Shown one piece after another: positions 10,765 to 21,013 of a DNA stretch of 35,463 nucleotides. Position numbers and translations under genes: made by a program. The stretch spans positions 5,237-40,699 of the forward strand of contig VHZZ01011445.1 of NCBI GenBank assembly GCA_009801015.1, in the 5' to 3' direction. Below the pieces are notes generated by a model, which was not told the DNA's origin, did not search any database, and worked only from the letters and a program-made list of their open reading frames with translations. This DNA comes from Silene noctiflora. Lineage: Eukaryota; Streptophyta; Magnoliopsida; Caryophyllales; Caryophyllaceae. Positions within the stretch are counted from its first letter, which is position 1; every line of letters begins with the position of its first letter.

Positions 10765-13700
10765 TCATACTAGTATAGCTCCCTTCGGATGAGTACTGGG
10801 TAGCACAAAGCCTGCTCTCCTTTCCTCAAACGAGTATTCAATCTCGTCAGTCCTTTCTTCCACTGGACTACCTCCATAGACCAATAGAGCAGCTGGTGTC
10901 ATTGCTGTTTGCATAGGAGCTGAGACTGTTAAGACTGTCAAAGGAGTCGAGGGCAGAGGGTTCGAATTTACATTTGGGGTCCGGTTTTCTTCATCCAAAG
11001 TATGGATCAACTTCAGGGGAGTTGTAAGAACCGTATTACTTGCAGTGACTGGTTTCTGTGGGGTTTCAATTTTGGAGGTTTTATGATTTGGATTGTTTTG
11101 TAATATGTTCTGATCATCATAGAAGTCTCCATTTGCTCTTGATGATGTTGTGGAAGAAACAGGTGAGAAAGGTCTTCGTATAGAAGCAGGCTCGGATTCA
11201 CGACCATTGAAAGTGTAGTTTCTTGTTGGGAGATTGGCGACATCCAATGCCCTCCTCACTACAGATAGAAAGCGATGTTTAGCACCCAAAATTATTAATT
11301 CACGTGAAAACACCTTTAATTTGCTAAAGATAAACTACTTTTTTATGCATACATAAGCTATGTTATTCATGCTCGTTTCAGAGTATCCTACATTGGCATG
11401 TGTCCAAGTCTCCGACTGGGCTACTTTTTATGAGATTCCAGGTGTTTTGGTTTAACATGAAGTGTCCACGGTCATACTCATGTCCGAGTGTCGAGTTTCA
11501 GGGTCGGATTAAGATAAGATTATAGGAACTAACCAGTTGTTTTGGTTCCAGGGTTGTCATCCTTCTTCACAGGACGTGAATTTGGAGTTGTTCTTGAAGA
11601 CTGAGATGAAACCGGCCTTGGAGTTTGCATCACATTACCTCCACCAAGAGAGAGCCTTCTATTGTTTACTCCTCCCATAGACAATCTCGAAGCTTTCTTG
11701 CCACTCTTTAGCGGGCTTGGCTTTGAGCCAAAAATTGCCTCTTGCTCAGTAATTAACTGCCCTTGAAGCTTCTTCTGTTCCTGAATACCGAAATTACAAT
11801 CATGTCATCCTTCTTGACAGGATGTAAATAGGTTTTTAACCCCTTTCGAGTTTTGATGGTAATAATGACAACAGAATAATGGATCATACCCGCTGCCTTT
11901 TCTTTTCCTGCTCCTTCTCTTGCCTTACTATCATGTAATCCTCAAGCATCGTAAGTAAATGAGACTAATCAATACATCCAGGCAGTTTTAGAGTCAGACA
12001 ATGGCAAGGTGAGAGGATACAGGAAGAAACTGAAAGAAACATTTTTGTACAGAGAGAGAGACACATATTTACCCCATCATACATAAATAGCGCCCCTCTT
12101 TCATTCTCCCAGTTAAGAGCTTTTGTAGCTAGTGCCTCTACCATTCCTACACAGCATTGCATATACTAACGTCAACCCCTATGGTAATAATACTAGTAAC
12201 TTGCAAATCTGCCAAAAAAACTAATACTGAGTATGATTCTCTTCAGAGTCAGCAACATCAACTAGAATAGTTACAATTTACAAATGTTCGTCTAGCGGAC
12301 AACTTATTTTATTTTACAGTAGTACATTTCTCAGTAGTGTGACAACAGTGAGATGGCTAAAAAAGACGACTCCACTGTTTGTATTAGTACACAACAAAAA
12401 GTTGTGGTATGTACCAGGAAGCTTGTTAGCTAATGTTCGAGCTTTTTCTGCACGTTTGAGGACTAGATGTGCCCCTCTGCCAGCATTGTACCTGTTTTCA
12501 TCCTACAGTACGCAGCAACTGGATTTTCAGCACAATGAAATAATATATAATCATGTGTGCGAGGTTAAGATTAAGCAAGCAACCATGTTATATTCTTCTA
12601 GCCACTCTTCCTCCTCACGAGCCGATAACCACTTCTCAACTTTTTCCAGTATTTCTTTCCGGCTATATGCTTCCTCTTTAACCTTGGCAACTTCTATTTC
12701 AATTTGCTCAAGAACAGGTCCAGGGTCCAAAGCTCCTGTATTGCAATAGTTCAGCACGCCGGGGAAAAAAGGCAAAGTAAACAAACTCCATGAACATGCA
12801 AGGTTGTGAGCAAGATACCAGTTTCAATTGCTGCCACAAGACTTTGTAGTTCACCATCTCCTTCAGGACGTAAATGTGTCTTCCGACAAAGTTCCTCTAG
12901 TTCTGCCCTCTTCTTCAGGACTAATTCTTTCATCTTGCTAGATTTCAACTCTTCCAACCTAAAGACTTCTGTCTCAACCTGCACAAAAAAAGTTACATTT
13001 CTCTTATTCCGTCCATGAATAAACTCTGTGGTTTGTTTTTGTGCACAATTAAGGAAACAATAAGAGGTCGACGGAAATACAAATTGATGAAAAATATGGG
13101 GGTCACAAACTCACAAACAATAAAGATACACACCAAGTACAATTGTAGTATAAGATACGGTAAGATCAGAAGAAACGAAGGGCTGCAGCTCACATGTTTT
13201 ATGAAATCGGAAGAGAGCATGTCTGGGTCAGTAATCTCATCTTCTAATGCAGCAATTTTGCACGTGACATTTTGAAATGTTTGTTGCTCCTCAGTAGGTG
13301 TATCCATGAGACTCCATAGCTCCACCAGCATTGTCGCAAGATCTTGGAGCTGCAGAATTTTATATCATATATCAAAAAAAGACCAAATGGGTAAATGGCA
13401 AAATTTAAAACAAGAAATTAGACGAAGAGCACGTCTGGTGTAATATACCCGCTGCATCCTCTGAAGTTTAAGCTCTCGCAATCGAGTTATTGCAGATTCC
13501 ATCAGCTTAAGTGTTTCGGTACTTATGCTTAATGTTTCACTAGTGTTGACAGCTAAGCTAGGATGAAGGTCTCTGACCGTTTCTTTGAAATCCAACCCAA
13601 GGACAGAGCACAATGAGCTTAAATCACTTAAGTGCTCCATTACCTGCTTCAAGCGGTCACTCTGCAAGTGAAAGATGGGACAAATAAAACAGTGTGTCAA

Positions 13701-15591
13701 CTGTCAACTCTATGGTAGAGGAAATATGGACACACAAAAGTCTTAAATCCAAGAAGGTTCCAAGAGATTGAGATAACCTTTTCCATTTGCAAGGACTGAA
13801 GCTGTTTTTGCAATTCTTCAAACCTTCTGAGAGACAAGTCATTTTCATCCACAGCTGTGGGTATACTATTATGTCCGGCTGATCCAAAAATTTCTGTTGA
13901 TACCTTCTGAACTTGTCCAATTACGTCCATGAACTGATTTTTCCTGTCTGCTTTTCTTTTCCGCATCTCTTCTAGCTCTGGAAGAATGGTACTGAGCTCC
14001 TCATTTAAACTTCTGGCATTTGGTTCAGTCTGCCATGTTTAGTTCAATTGCATTATTCCCTTGTAATAGATACAATTGCATGTAAAACAACTCACTGAAA
14101 GAGGCCCTTATTTATAACAAAAAAATAATAGTTTCTTGGATGCAATATGCTGATCAAGTACATAAACTATAAGGATTTATCTCGAGTCACCAAATTTGAA
14201 ATCACCAGAAAAATTATATAGCTCTAAGTAGGGGTGTAAACGAGCCGAGCCGAGCTCGAACTCACCTATGATCGAGCTCGGCTCATATTGTAAAAGTCGG
14301 GTCCGAGCCCGAACCCGAGCTATTGAAATCAAAGCTCGGGATCGGCTCATGTAATATTTTACGAGCCCGAGCTTTGTTCGAGTACCATTTTTCCGAGTAT
14401 TATTTTAATTCTAACATAATTTTTAAATTGTATATTTCATTTTAAGCTAGTATTGTTTTCCGTTTATTAGCTAAAATAACATTTCTTATGTTATTTTCTT
14501 TTCTGAAATAATATTATAATTACTTTATCATAAATCCAATATAAGCAAAATAAACAATATTGATAACAATTAAATAATTTAAAAAATAACGAGCTCAAAC
14601 GAGCTTCCGAGCCGAGCCTTAGTGTGTTCGGGCTCGGCTCGGTTTGGGCTCAGCTTGGCTCGAGCCCGAGCTCGAGCCCAGTTTGACCGATCTCGAGCCG
14701 AGCTTTAACCGAGCCGATTCTGTGAGCTTGTCGAGCAGGCTCAACTCATTTACAGCCCTAGCTCTAAGCTAAAGCACCTTAGCGTAGATTGTTTGAAGTA
14801 GCAGTAGTGCAGTACTTTAATCCAATTATGTCGTATTAAAATAGCATTTACATATCAGTTAAAATCTTATCTAAGACTAGATTTCCAGTTCTACGCACCT
14901 GCAAGTTATCACTAATTAAGTAAATACTAAATTAGTAACTCTGGAAACACTTTACAGTTCTACGCACCTGCATAATAGTTTGTTGAAGTAGCAGTAATAT
15001 AACTCAAAACAAGTGGTATAAAAACGTGATTCACATACATCAGTTTGGAAAATATCTATAAATCTAGCCACAAAACAACAATTGGGGAAAAAATTATCAC
15101 TAATTACGTACTGACTACTGAGTAACTACACCAGCCAGAGTATATAGAAAAAAAAAAGGGAAAAAAAACATTCACCAATAACATTAATGGCGCCTGTTAT
15201 GAACTACTTACCTGTCTAATATGCACTGGAAGCTCTCCCATAGCAGAACAAATGGCTGCAAGTTCGGCCTCAGAATCAGCAATAGCCTGGCGTAGCTGAG
15301 CCCTTGAACGGTTTGCCTGATCAACTTTTCTCCTGTAAACTTGGAGACACTCCTGTTCAAGCTCAAGCAACATCTTATCCCGCGATGTTTCATTCTCACC
15401 CACCTCATCCCATATTTTCTACATACCAATCACAAACACATGGAACAAAATAAATCCGCAAATGACTAACCCAAAAAATAGCTTAATTATCCGCTCAATG
15501 CCAGGAATTCATTCTATACCTGAAGTTCAAATAAAAGAGACCCACAGGTTGTTTCGGCTTGTAGAAGCAGCTCATTCGGTGTGCTTCGCAT
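10765..15591 (-). CDS. MAP65-3: 65-kDa microtubule-associated protein, MAP65-3/PLEIADE-like, 12 coding exons
   Basis: Coding exons from the start are 15591-15520, 15418-15212, 14029-13778, 13661-13449, 13349-13194, 12978-12819, 12735-12584, 12502-12415, 12146-12073, 11964-11890, 11780-11534 and 11258-10765. Phases agree and give 729 residues (Arabidopsis MAP65-3 is about 707). Plant MAP65s form antiparallel dimers that cross-link microtubules; MAP65-3 acts at the phragmoplast midzone in cytokinesis. Matches to MAP65-3 rather than paralogues are 'ETTCG.LLFELQ', '[19 protein letters not shown]', '[14 protein letters not shown]' and C-terminal '[13 protein letters not shown]'. Residues about 25-400 are mostly coiled-coil helix. 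Exon 8 carries the conserved [15 protein letters not shown] microtubule-binding signature. The basic tail (about 484-729) has many SP/TP sites (SPLK, QTPRP, FSPVS, ETPQK), suited to CDK/MAPK control. Oddity: at the exon 7-8 junction the codon is Met where Arabidopsis has Arg ('EEYN-M-DENRYN'). Intron 2 holds a hAT MITE. Confidence 0.93.
14229..14760. mobile_element. hAT-type MITE in MAP65-3 intron 2
   Basis: The ends TAGGGGTGTAAACGAGCCG and (reverse complement) TAGGGCTGTAAATGAGTTG are inverted repeats. The flanks at 14221-14228 and 14761-14768 are identical 8-bp GCTCTAAG duplications, the hAT signature. Both subterminal regions are packed with GAGCCGAGC/GAGCTCGGCTC units around an AT-rich core. 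The 532-bp element has no transposase frame. The perfect target duplication suggests moderate youth. Confidence 0.85.
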
Positions 15592-15615
15592 TTTTGGAGA
15601 ACCCAGAGTTGTAGC

Positions 15616-16490
15616 CTGAAACAATATTAATGCATAGGAAGTAAATCAGAAGTTTGGATTTAGCATGTCTGTTTCAGTCAGCTGTTTACTTTTACAGAAG
15701 TACAGAACTATAGAAGTTTATGTAACCAAGTTCTCTACTGGTAGTGGAGCGGTACCACTACTAAGTGACGTGTTTTAATACAGTTAACCTGGTTGACATC
15801 GCTGAGTAACATACTCCCTCCGTCCCGGTCATTTGTTTACCTATTCCATTTTGGGTGTCTCAGTCAATTGTTTACATTTCTATTTTAGGAATGGCTTTGA
15901 TGGGCCCAACTTGATCCTCCACACCCCATTTGATCCACTTGTCATCTAATAATTGGCCCCTCTTTTTTCCTTGGTCTTTTTGGCAAAACCAAAGATAAAC
16001 AGACGAGTATGTGCAATCAGAATATTGTAAGGTATGACAACAATGCAGGGAATCTCTGCATATTTGTAACCGAATTTAAAACAAGATTTTCTTCCAAAAA
16101 TGCCCTAGATTAGAATAAATGAGTGAACAATGAAAATGAAACAAGCATCTAAGGGATGAAAATCCAAGTAAAAACCCTAATTCACTGTTGAGTATGAAGA
16201 AATTAAAATCACATATCAATTGTCCTTAAAATTCAAACTCAATCATGATAAATAGAGTAATTAATCCAAAAGATGAGTAAGGGTAAGTGAGATTAGGGTC
16301 CCCACTTCCCAGTGATCTGATTCAGCTCAATTTAAACTCAAAATCAGTGAACAAAATGAGACAAGATAATTACAATTAGGAGTAGATATACTAACCTTGT
16401 ACAACGAAATGGAAGAAATGTGCGAAGATAGTGAAGAGAAAGAGACAATGGAGATGATGAAGGAAATTCGACCGTTGAAAGGGAGGATAG
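15616..16490 (-). other. MAP65-3 non-coding leader exon and 5' UTR intron
   Basis: The first coding exon continues upstream of the ATG only to an acceptor at 15616-15618 (reverse-strand TTTCAG). A donor AAG|GTTAGTATA at 16394-16396 would close a leader exon of about 90 bp (16396 to about 16490) that has no ATG. The intron of about 780 bp between them holds a Stowaway-like MITE. This model is inferred from splice signals and the nearby TATA box, not from transcripts. Confidence 0.6.
15812..16009. mobile_element. Stowaway-like MITE in MAP65-3 leader intron
   Basis: The left end reads TACTCCCTCCGTCCCGG, the usual Stowaway/Tc1-mariner terminus with TA. The right end, reverse-complemented, reads TACTCGTCTGTTTATC. 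This matches the left end only if several bases are lost from the terminus, so the right inverted repeat is eroded. Internal words such as TTGTTTACATTTCTATTTTA are those I recall from this MITE group. It is non-coding. Confidence 0.65.
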
Positions 16491-16523
16491 TTTTAAGGTC
16501 TTAAAAGGACAAGCGTTTTATAG
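16471..16523 (-). promoter_or_regulatory. MAP65-3 core promoter: TATA box and MSA-like element
   Basis: On the reverse strand a TATA box (CTATAAAAC, 16515-16523) is followed about 40 bp downstream by TTTCAACGGTCG (16471-16478 core). This contains the AACGG core of the mitosis-specific activator (MSA) element bound by three-repeat MYBs. Two more AACGG cores lie upstream on the other strand (16726-16730 and 16757-16761). MSA elements drive G2/M expression of cytokinesis genes, which suits MAP65-3. The flanks match the full consensus only partly. Confidence 0.5.
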
Positions 16524-16598
16524 TTTGAATTTGAAAAGTGAGAGGAGTGATAGAGGCCTCAAATATATCCAAATTTTGTTATTGACTAACATTTTTCA

Positions 16599-16695
16599 TC
16601 ACAAGCTTGTAAGATGTGACCTCTTATAAATTGCAAGTGAGAGAGCTCTGGGAAGCAAGTGAGAGGGGGTTTGTTAGAGGTCACAAGCTTGTGAC
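16599..16695. repeat. imperfect foldback upstream of MAP65-3
   Basis: The left part TGTGACCTCTTATAA pairs with the right part TTGTTAGAGGTCACA, and ACAAGCTTGT palindromes stand at both ends (right copy TCACAAGCTTGTGA, about 16681-16694). No target duplication is clear. It could be a small foldback element or a local inverted duplication. Confidence 0.4.
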
Positions 16696-16761
16696 CATGC
16701 AAATATTCACGTATGTCACTATGGTAACGGATCCGATAATATCAGATAATGAGGAAAACGG

Positions 16762-18312
16762 ATTAATCAAGACGGGTTTGACCAAGATATATAGTGGATT
16801 CGAACAACATTCAAGCCGTCCATAATTGCTTGGTGGCACTCCATCAATCACAATTTGCTCGTTTTGAGACCTTCATTGAGACGAAACCAACCAAGTTAAA
16901 ACAATCCGATTATACACACTCTGTATGACCGTGGAACACGGATGCGTGCACAGGTTGCATGTCCACAAAGGCATATTGTTATCAAATAAATAACTCGTGA
17001 CACTTTCGTTTCAATCGCCTCGCGTTAATTCTATAAGTCACATCTCCATCTAGTTCCGCCTCCTTTTCAATAATCCCCTTTCTATTAAAGCAATAACATT
17101 TAAAGGGTTTTCATTGGTTCCCTTGATTTCAGAAAAAAAAAAAAAAAAAAAAAAAAGTTTTATTTTCTAAAGTTGGTTCACCACTAACTTTCCTCACATT
17201 TAATTACTTTCACCTAATTAATCTAATTTCAGTGTATTATAGTCTTATGCAATTATAGTTTTATGCAATATGATATTATTAAAATCTAATTTAGTCATTA
17301 GATAACTTAATTAATAAAATTAATAATTAACAATAATCTTTATTATTAAAATAATAAATGACAAGAAAAACAAAAATTAACAAAATCAACAAATGAAAAA
17401 AAGGACCGTTGCCATGTAAATATTTCATGATTTACATAAAGGTAGACAATTTAATTAAACTAGATTTAAGACTAATAAAAAAAAAACTAAATTATTATGG
17501 AAAAAAAGGTAAATGTTGGTGCAATTCTGCAATTTAATTTCAGTTCATATATTTATTTTTTATTTAATTGCTGATCTAATGAATATTATGTCAAATTATA
17601 TTCATATAAGCTCAGTATATCATACTTTTAAAACTGACCCGTGCATTTTTTTGCACGGGAGTAAAACTAGTAAAGCCTAAATATTGAAAGAAATTTGATT
17701 CATGAATGACATTTCCATAAAAATGATACCCCACTTTTCTTTTTCCTATTCCACTAAACTTACACCAAGTAAACTAGATATCCGTTTTTCTTTCTTTCTT
17801 TAAGTTTTCTAATTTTCTTAATAACTAAAATATAAATTGTTAAAAAAAAGTTAGTAACAAACCAAGAAAAATTATTTACAATGTTGTACTGTTATTATAT
17901 GAAAAGTATTTTTTTTATAACTAAAGTTAGGCAAAATTCATAAGGAGAAATTTGTTTATTCTATTGGAAATTCCTAATATCCTACATTCGCTTTTTTTTA
18001 AAATGTCGAAAAAAATGTATTGCATATATTACTTAAATTAAATTGTTAATTTAATATATAAAACAATCAAATATAGAATATGAAAATATATAACGGAAAA
18101 TCAATATCACTGATTCACTAGTTATGGTTTTAGGAAGATATACGTAAAAATTAAGATTGTTATAAGATAATACAAACTTGAGATTATTTTAACTGTTTTT
18201 CATGTTGTAAAAGGAAAAACTATTTTACAAACTGGGCCGGAATTGAAAATATTTAATGTAGTAGTGTGGACCTAGGATCACAATTTTGGGTTGGGAGGTG
18301 AAAGCCTATAGC
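16762..18312. other. AT-rich repeat-bearing spacer, no gene seen
   Basis: A run of about 24 A residues lies at 17133-17156, and a Helitron-like 3' terminus sits at 17638-17671. Between and after these the sequence is AT-rich with no recognisable protein similarity on either strand. Confidence 0.5.
17638..17671 (+). mobile_element. Helitron-like 3' terminus
   Basis: CCCGTGCA and TGCACGGG form an 8-bp GC-rich hairpin around a T6 loop. Seven bases later comes CTAG followed by T. A 3' hairpin shortly before CTRR at an A|T insertion point is the Helitron 3' signature. The 5' TC end could not be found in the AT-rich sequence upstream, so the element length is unknown. No Rep/helicase frame is present, so it would be non-autonomous. 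Confidence 0.5.
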
Positions 18313-19020
18313 TAGGGATGTCAGCGGGGCGGGTTTTAGCGGGTCTCGCCCAGCACCCGCCCCACTTGGGGCGGGTGCGGGTAATGATTTGATGGGTCGT
18401 GGCCCGTGGGGCGGGGATGGGTTTCAAAAGTGTCATTCGTCACGGGTCGTGGGGCGGGTGCGGGTATCACATGAGACCCCCCCCCCACCCCCCCCCCCCC
18501 CTCCACCTCGCATGTCCCCGCTCCGCTAATACCCGCCTTAATTATAAACCTAGACAAATTTATACTATATAAAAATAAAACTTATAACTTAGATAAAAAG
18601 TCTAAACCGTTNTTTCATAAGCCTAGACAAATTTCATCTACTTGTTAGTTCTTACCCACCCAAATACCCAACAACCTAAACCCCCAAAAAAAGAAACTCT
18701 AATCCTCAAGCTATTTCGTGATTTGAAAAAAATGTGTACTAGCTAATTGAATGTTAGGAACATTTTGCCAAAACTTGTTTGGATAAGATGTACGAGAGTA
18801 CGAGATTAGTATATTTAAATTCACGATTTTTATTTTTAAAAATTTTATTGTGAAGAGATAGGTAATTTGGCGGGTCGACGGGTCCCCGCGGGGCGGGGAC
18901 GGGTTTGAAAAGTTCAACCCGCTGCGGGTCGTGGGGCGGGCGTGGGTACGCATTATAGTTCGCGGATGCGAGTGCGGGTTACCCATCCTCCGCACCCACC
19001 CCGCCCCATTGACATCCCTA
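18313..19020. mobile_element. hAT-type MITE, GGGCGGG-rich
   Basis: The ends TAGGGATGTCAGCGGGGCGGG-type (left) and TAGGGATGTCAATGGGGC (right, reverse complement) are inverted repeats. The flanks CCTATAGC (18305-18312) and CTTATAGC (19021-19028) agree at 7 of 8 bases, a hAT-type target duplication. Subterminal arms are rich in CGGGTGCGGG units. The core is AT-rich, with a long C-homopolymer tract (about 18477-18501) and one ambiguous base at 18612. The frames inside are products of the GC-rich repeat, not genes. Length is 708 bp. Confidence 0.82.
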
Positions 19021-19194
19021 CTTATAGCCACTTGGAATGATAGGTTTATAAAGAGATTTGTTATATCACGCCCCCTGTTTTACTTGTATTTTCAAAAATG
19101 GGTATATCACCTGTCTCATTTTTATGTTTTATATCGTGTCCCACTATTCTAAGATCTTGACGCATCAAATTTGAGATAATAGAAATGGTCATAA

Positions 19195-19677
19195 TAGGGG
19201 TGTTAACGAGTCGAGCCGAGCCCGAGCTTGGTCTTGCTCGGCTTGTGCTCAAGAACCAAAACTCGCGTTCGAGCCGATCTCGAGCTTACCCGAGCATGGA
19301 AAAAATGTGCTCATTATAAAGCTTGCGAGCTTTAATGAGAGTTCGAGCCAAACTCGAGCCCAAATTGAGCCTATATAAAATTGTTTATTTTTTTTATTTT
19401 TTTCTTTCGATATTTTCAATAACAAGGCTTGAAAGTTATACGTAAAAATATTTGGCGAATTAGCGAGACATTTAATATGTGTGATACAAAAATATAATCA
19501 TGATAATATATTTTTATGAAATATGAGCAATATCTTATGTAATCACACAAGTTCGAGCCGCTCACGAGCTTTTTGAGTCGAGCCGGCCTTTGCTCGGCTT
19601 GACTTGTTAAACTCTCAAGCTGAGTCCGAGCCGATCTCGAGTAGCTCGCGAGCTGTCTCGTCTCATTAACACCCCTA
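19195..19677. mobile_element. hAT-type MITE, GAGCCGAGC-rich
   Basis: The ends TAGGGGTGTTAACGAGTCG and (reverse complement) TAGGGGTGTTAATGAGACG are strong inverted repeats. The 8-bp flanks GGTCATAA and GATACTAA agree at only 5 of 8 bases, so the target duplication has decayed or been altered. Subterminal GAGCCGAGCCCGAGC units resemble those of the element in MAP65-3 intron 2, and the core is AT-rich. Length is 483 bp and it is non-coding. Confidence 0.75.
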
Positions 19678-19685
19678 GATACTAA

Positions 19686-21013
19686 TATACATAAGAATGC
19701 TTATGTATCAATAGGAGAAGTGATGAGACACAAGACGGAACACGAAAAAGGGACACAAGATAGGACACGAAAAATGAGACACAAAATAGGACACGAAAAT
19801 GAGACATAGTAGCCGCACTGATAGCATAATATGGCCATTGGGATTATTAGCGATTTTAGTCCGAAGAACTGTCTCTCCCACATCACAATGCCAGTTCTAT
19901 TGTGTTAATACCTAAAACTCGTGCATCATAATTCATAACAAACACAAGACCGCCATTAAGAGTGTCAATTTCGCTTATAAAAGTCCATTCCCAATGACGA
20001 TTACTCTCACGTTCTATCCCAAAACTGGATCCGACATGGACACCCTAACATTAAATGTTTTAATTTTTGGCTCAAGTTGCAATAGTTGTTTCTAAATTTG
20101 GATGATTTTAGAAAAATAAAGCAAACTTGGTACTATTCATGTTAATTTTCCCAAAAGTTAACATCTCCAAATTTTGTAGAATGGTAAGAAAGCTTATTAC
20201 ACTAATAAAATTGCTCGTACTTGACGATTTTAGCATTGACTATGAGCTTAATATAATATACATGCATAGCTTTCATAGATAAACTTAGTTTAATATTTGT
20301 TGAATGAAGAAACAATCACAGACTCCATGACTCATGATTCCATGAAGCTGTCATTGTCAGCAATGATCAAATTCTGGAGTTTGCTCAGCTTTCCTCACCA
20401 ATCCACGGTTTAGAATTGAACACAAAACGCAACGAATTAGACACATTTATAACTTTGATTTCGTCGAACTATTTATTCAAAATATAAATTGTTGTGCTCA
20501 AATTTCTAACATTTTTATATCATATTTTCCCATAATTCTACCATTATTCTCATTTGTTTTTCATTATCTTTCTGGGTATTTGCTATCAACAACTCTTTCA
20601 TAGTCCATAGTCACCAACTAACAAGAAGAAGTGGTCTTGGTTTCTCAAAAAGTTAAAAATGTGTCAAATATAGGATAAATAAGACAAAAGCATAATGTTA
20701 AAGGATTAACAAAAAGTTGTCTCACCTATTCAATCATTGTTGAAAAATCGGATATGTCCGTCCCAAAAGAAACCGACTGGTCTTTGTTTGGGTGATTGGG
20801 TAAGTATTTATGTCACCATTTTCCCCCATCAAAAAATTGGGTTCATTTGATCGCAAATTTCCCCCCAAACTTGTAGCAGCAAGAGATTAAGTCTGTCATA
20901 AAGTTTCAATCTTTTTCCCCCAAATTTGGTATGAAACAAAGATCAAAACATACCCATTTTGTTAAAGTCATATTTCCAATTAAATTTGTCATATTTGGCT
21001 CACATTAATTAAC
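19686..21013. other. upstream region of the DUF3537 gene, no other gene seen
   Basis: The sequence is AT-rich. At about 19720-19810 there is a short array of imperfect repeats built on GGGACACAAGATAGGACACGA. No convincing TATA box could be tied to the gene at 21014. Open frames here have no recognisable similarity. Confidence 0.4.

Noticed and set aside
10552-10773. 73-codon forward frame between LOX and MAP65-3
   Set aside because: It opens at TTG, has no family resemblance and covers the MAP65-3 3' UTR and stop.
18336-18557. Long C tract as a telomeric or G-quadruplex regulatory element
   Set aside because: It lies in a MITE arm next to an undetermined base and is more likely a homopolymer or assembly effect.
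18336-19152. Several Pro/Gly/Arg-rich frames
   Set aside because: They are translations of the GGGCGGG-type arms of the hAT MITE; no start context or homology.
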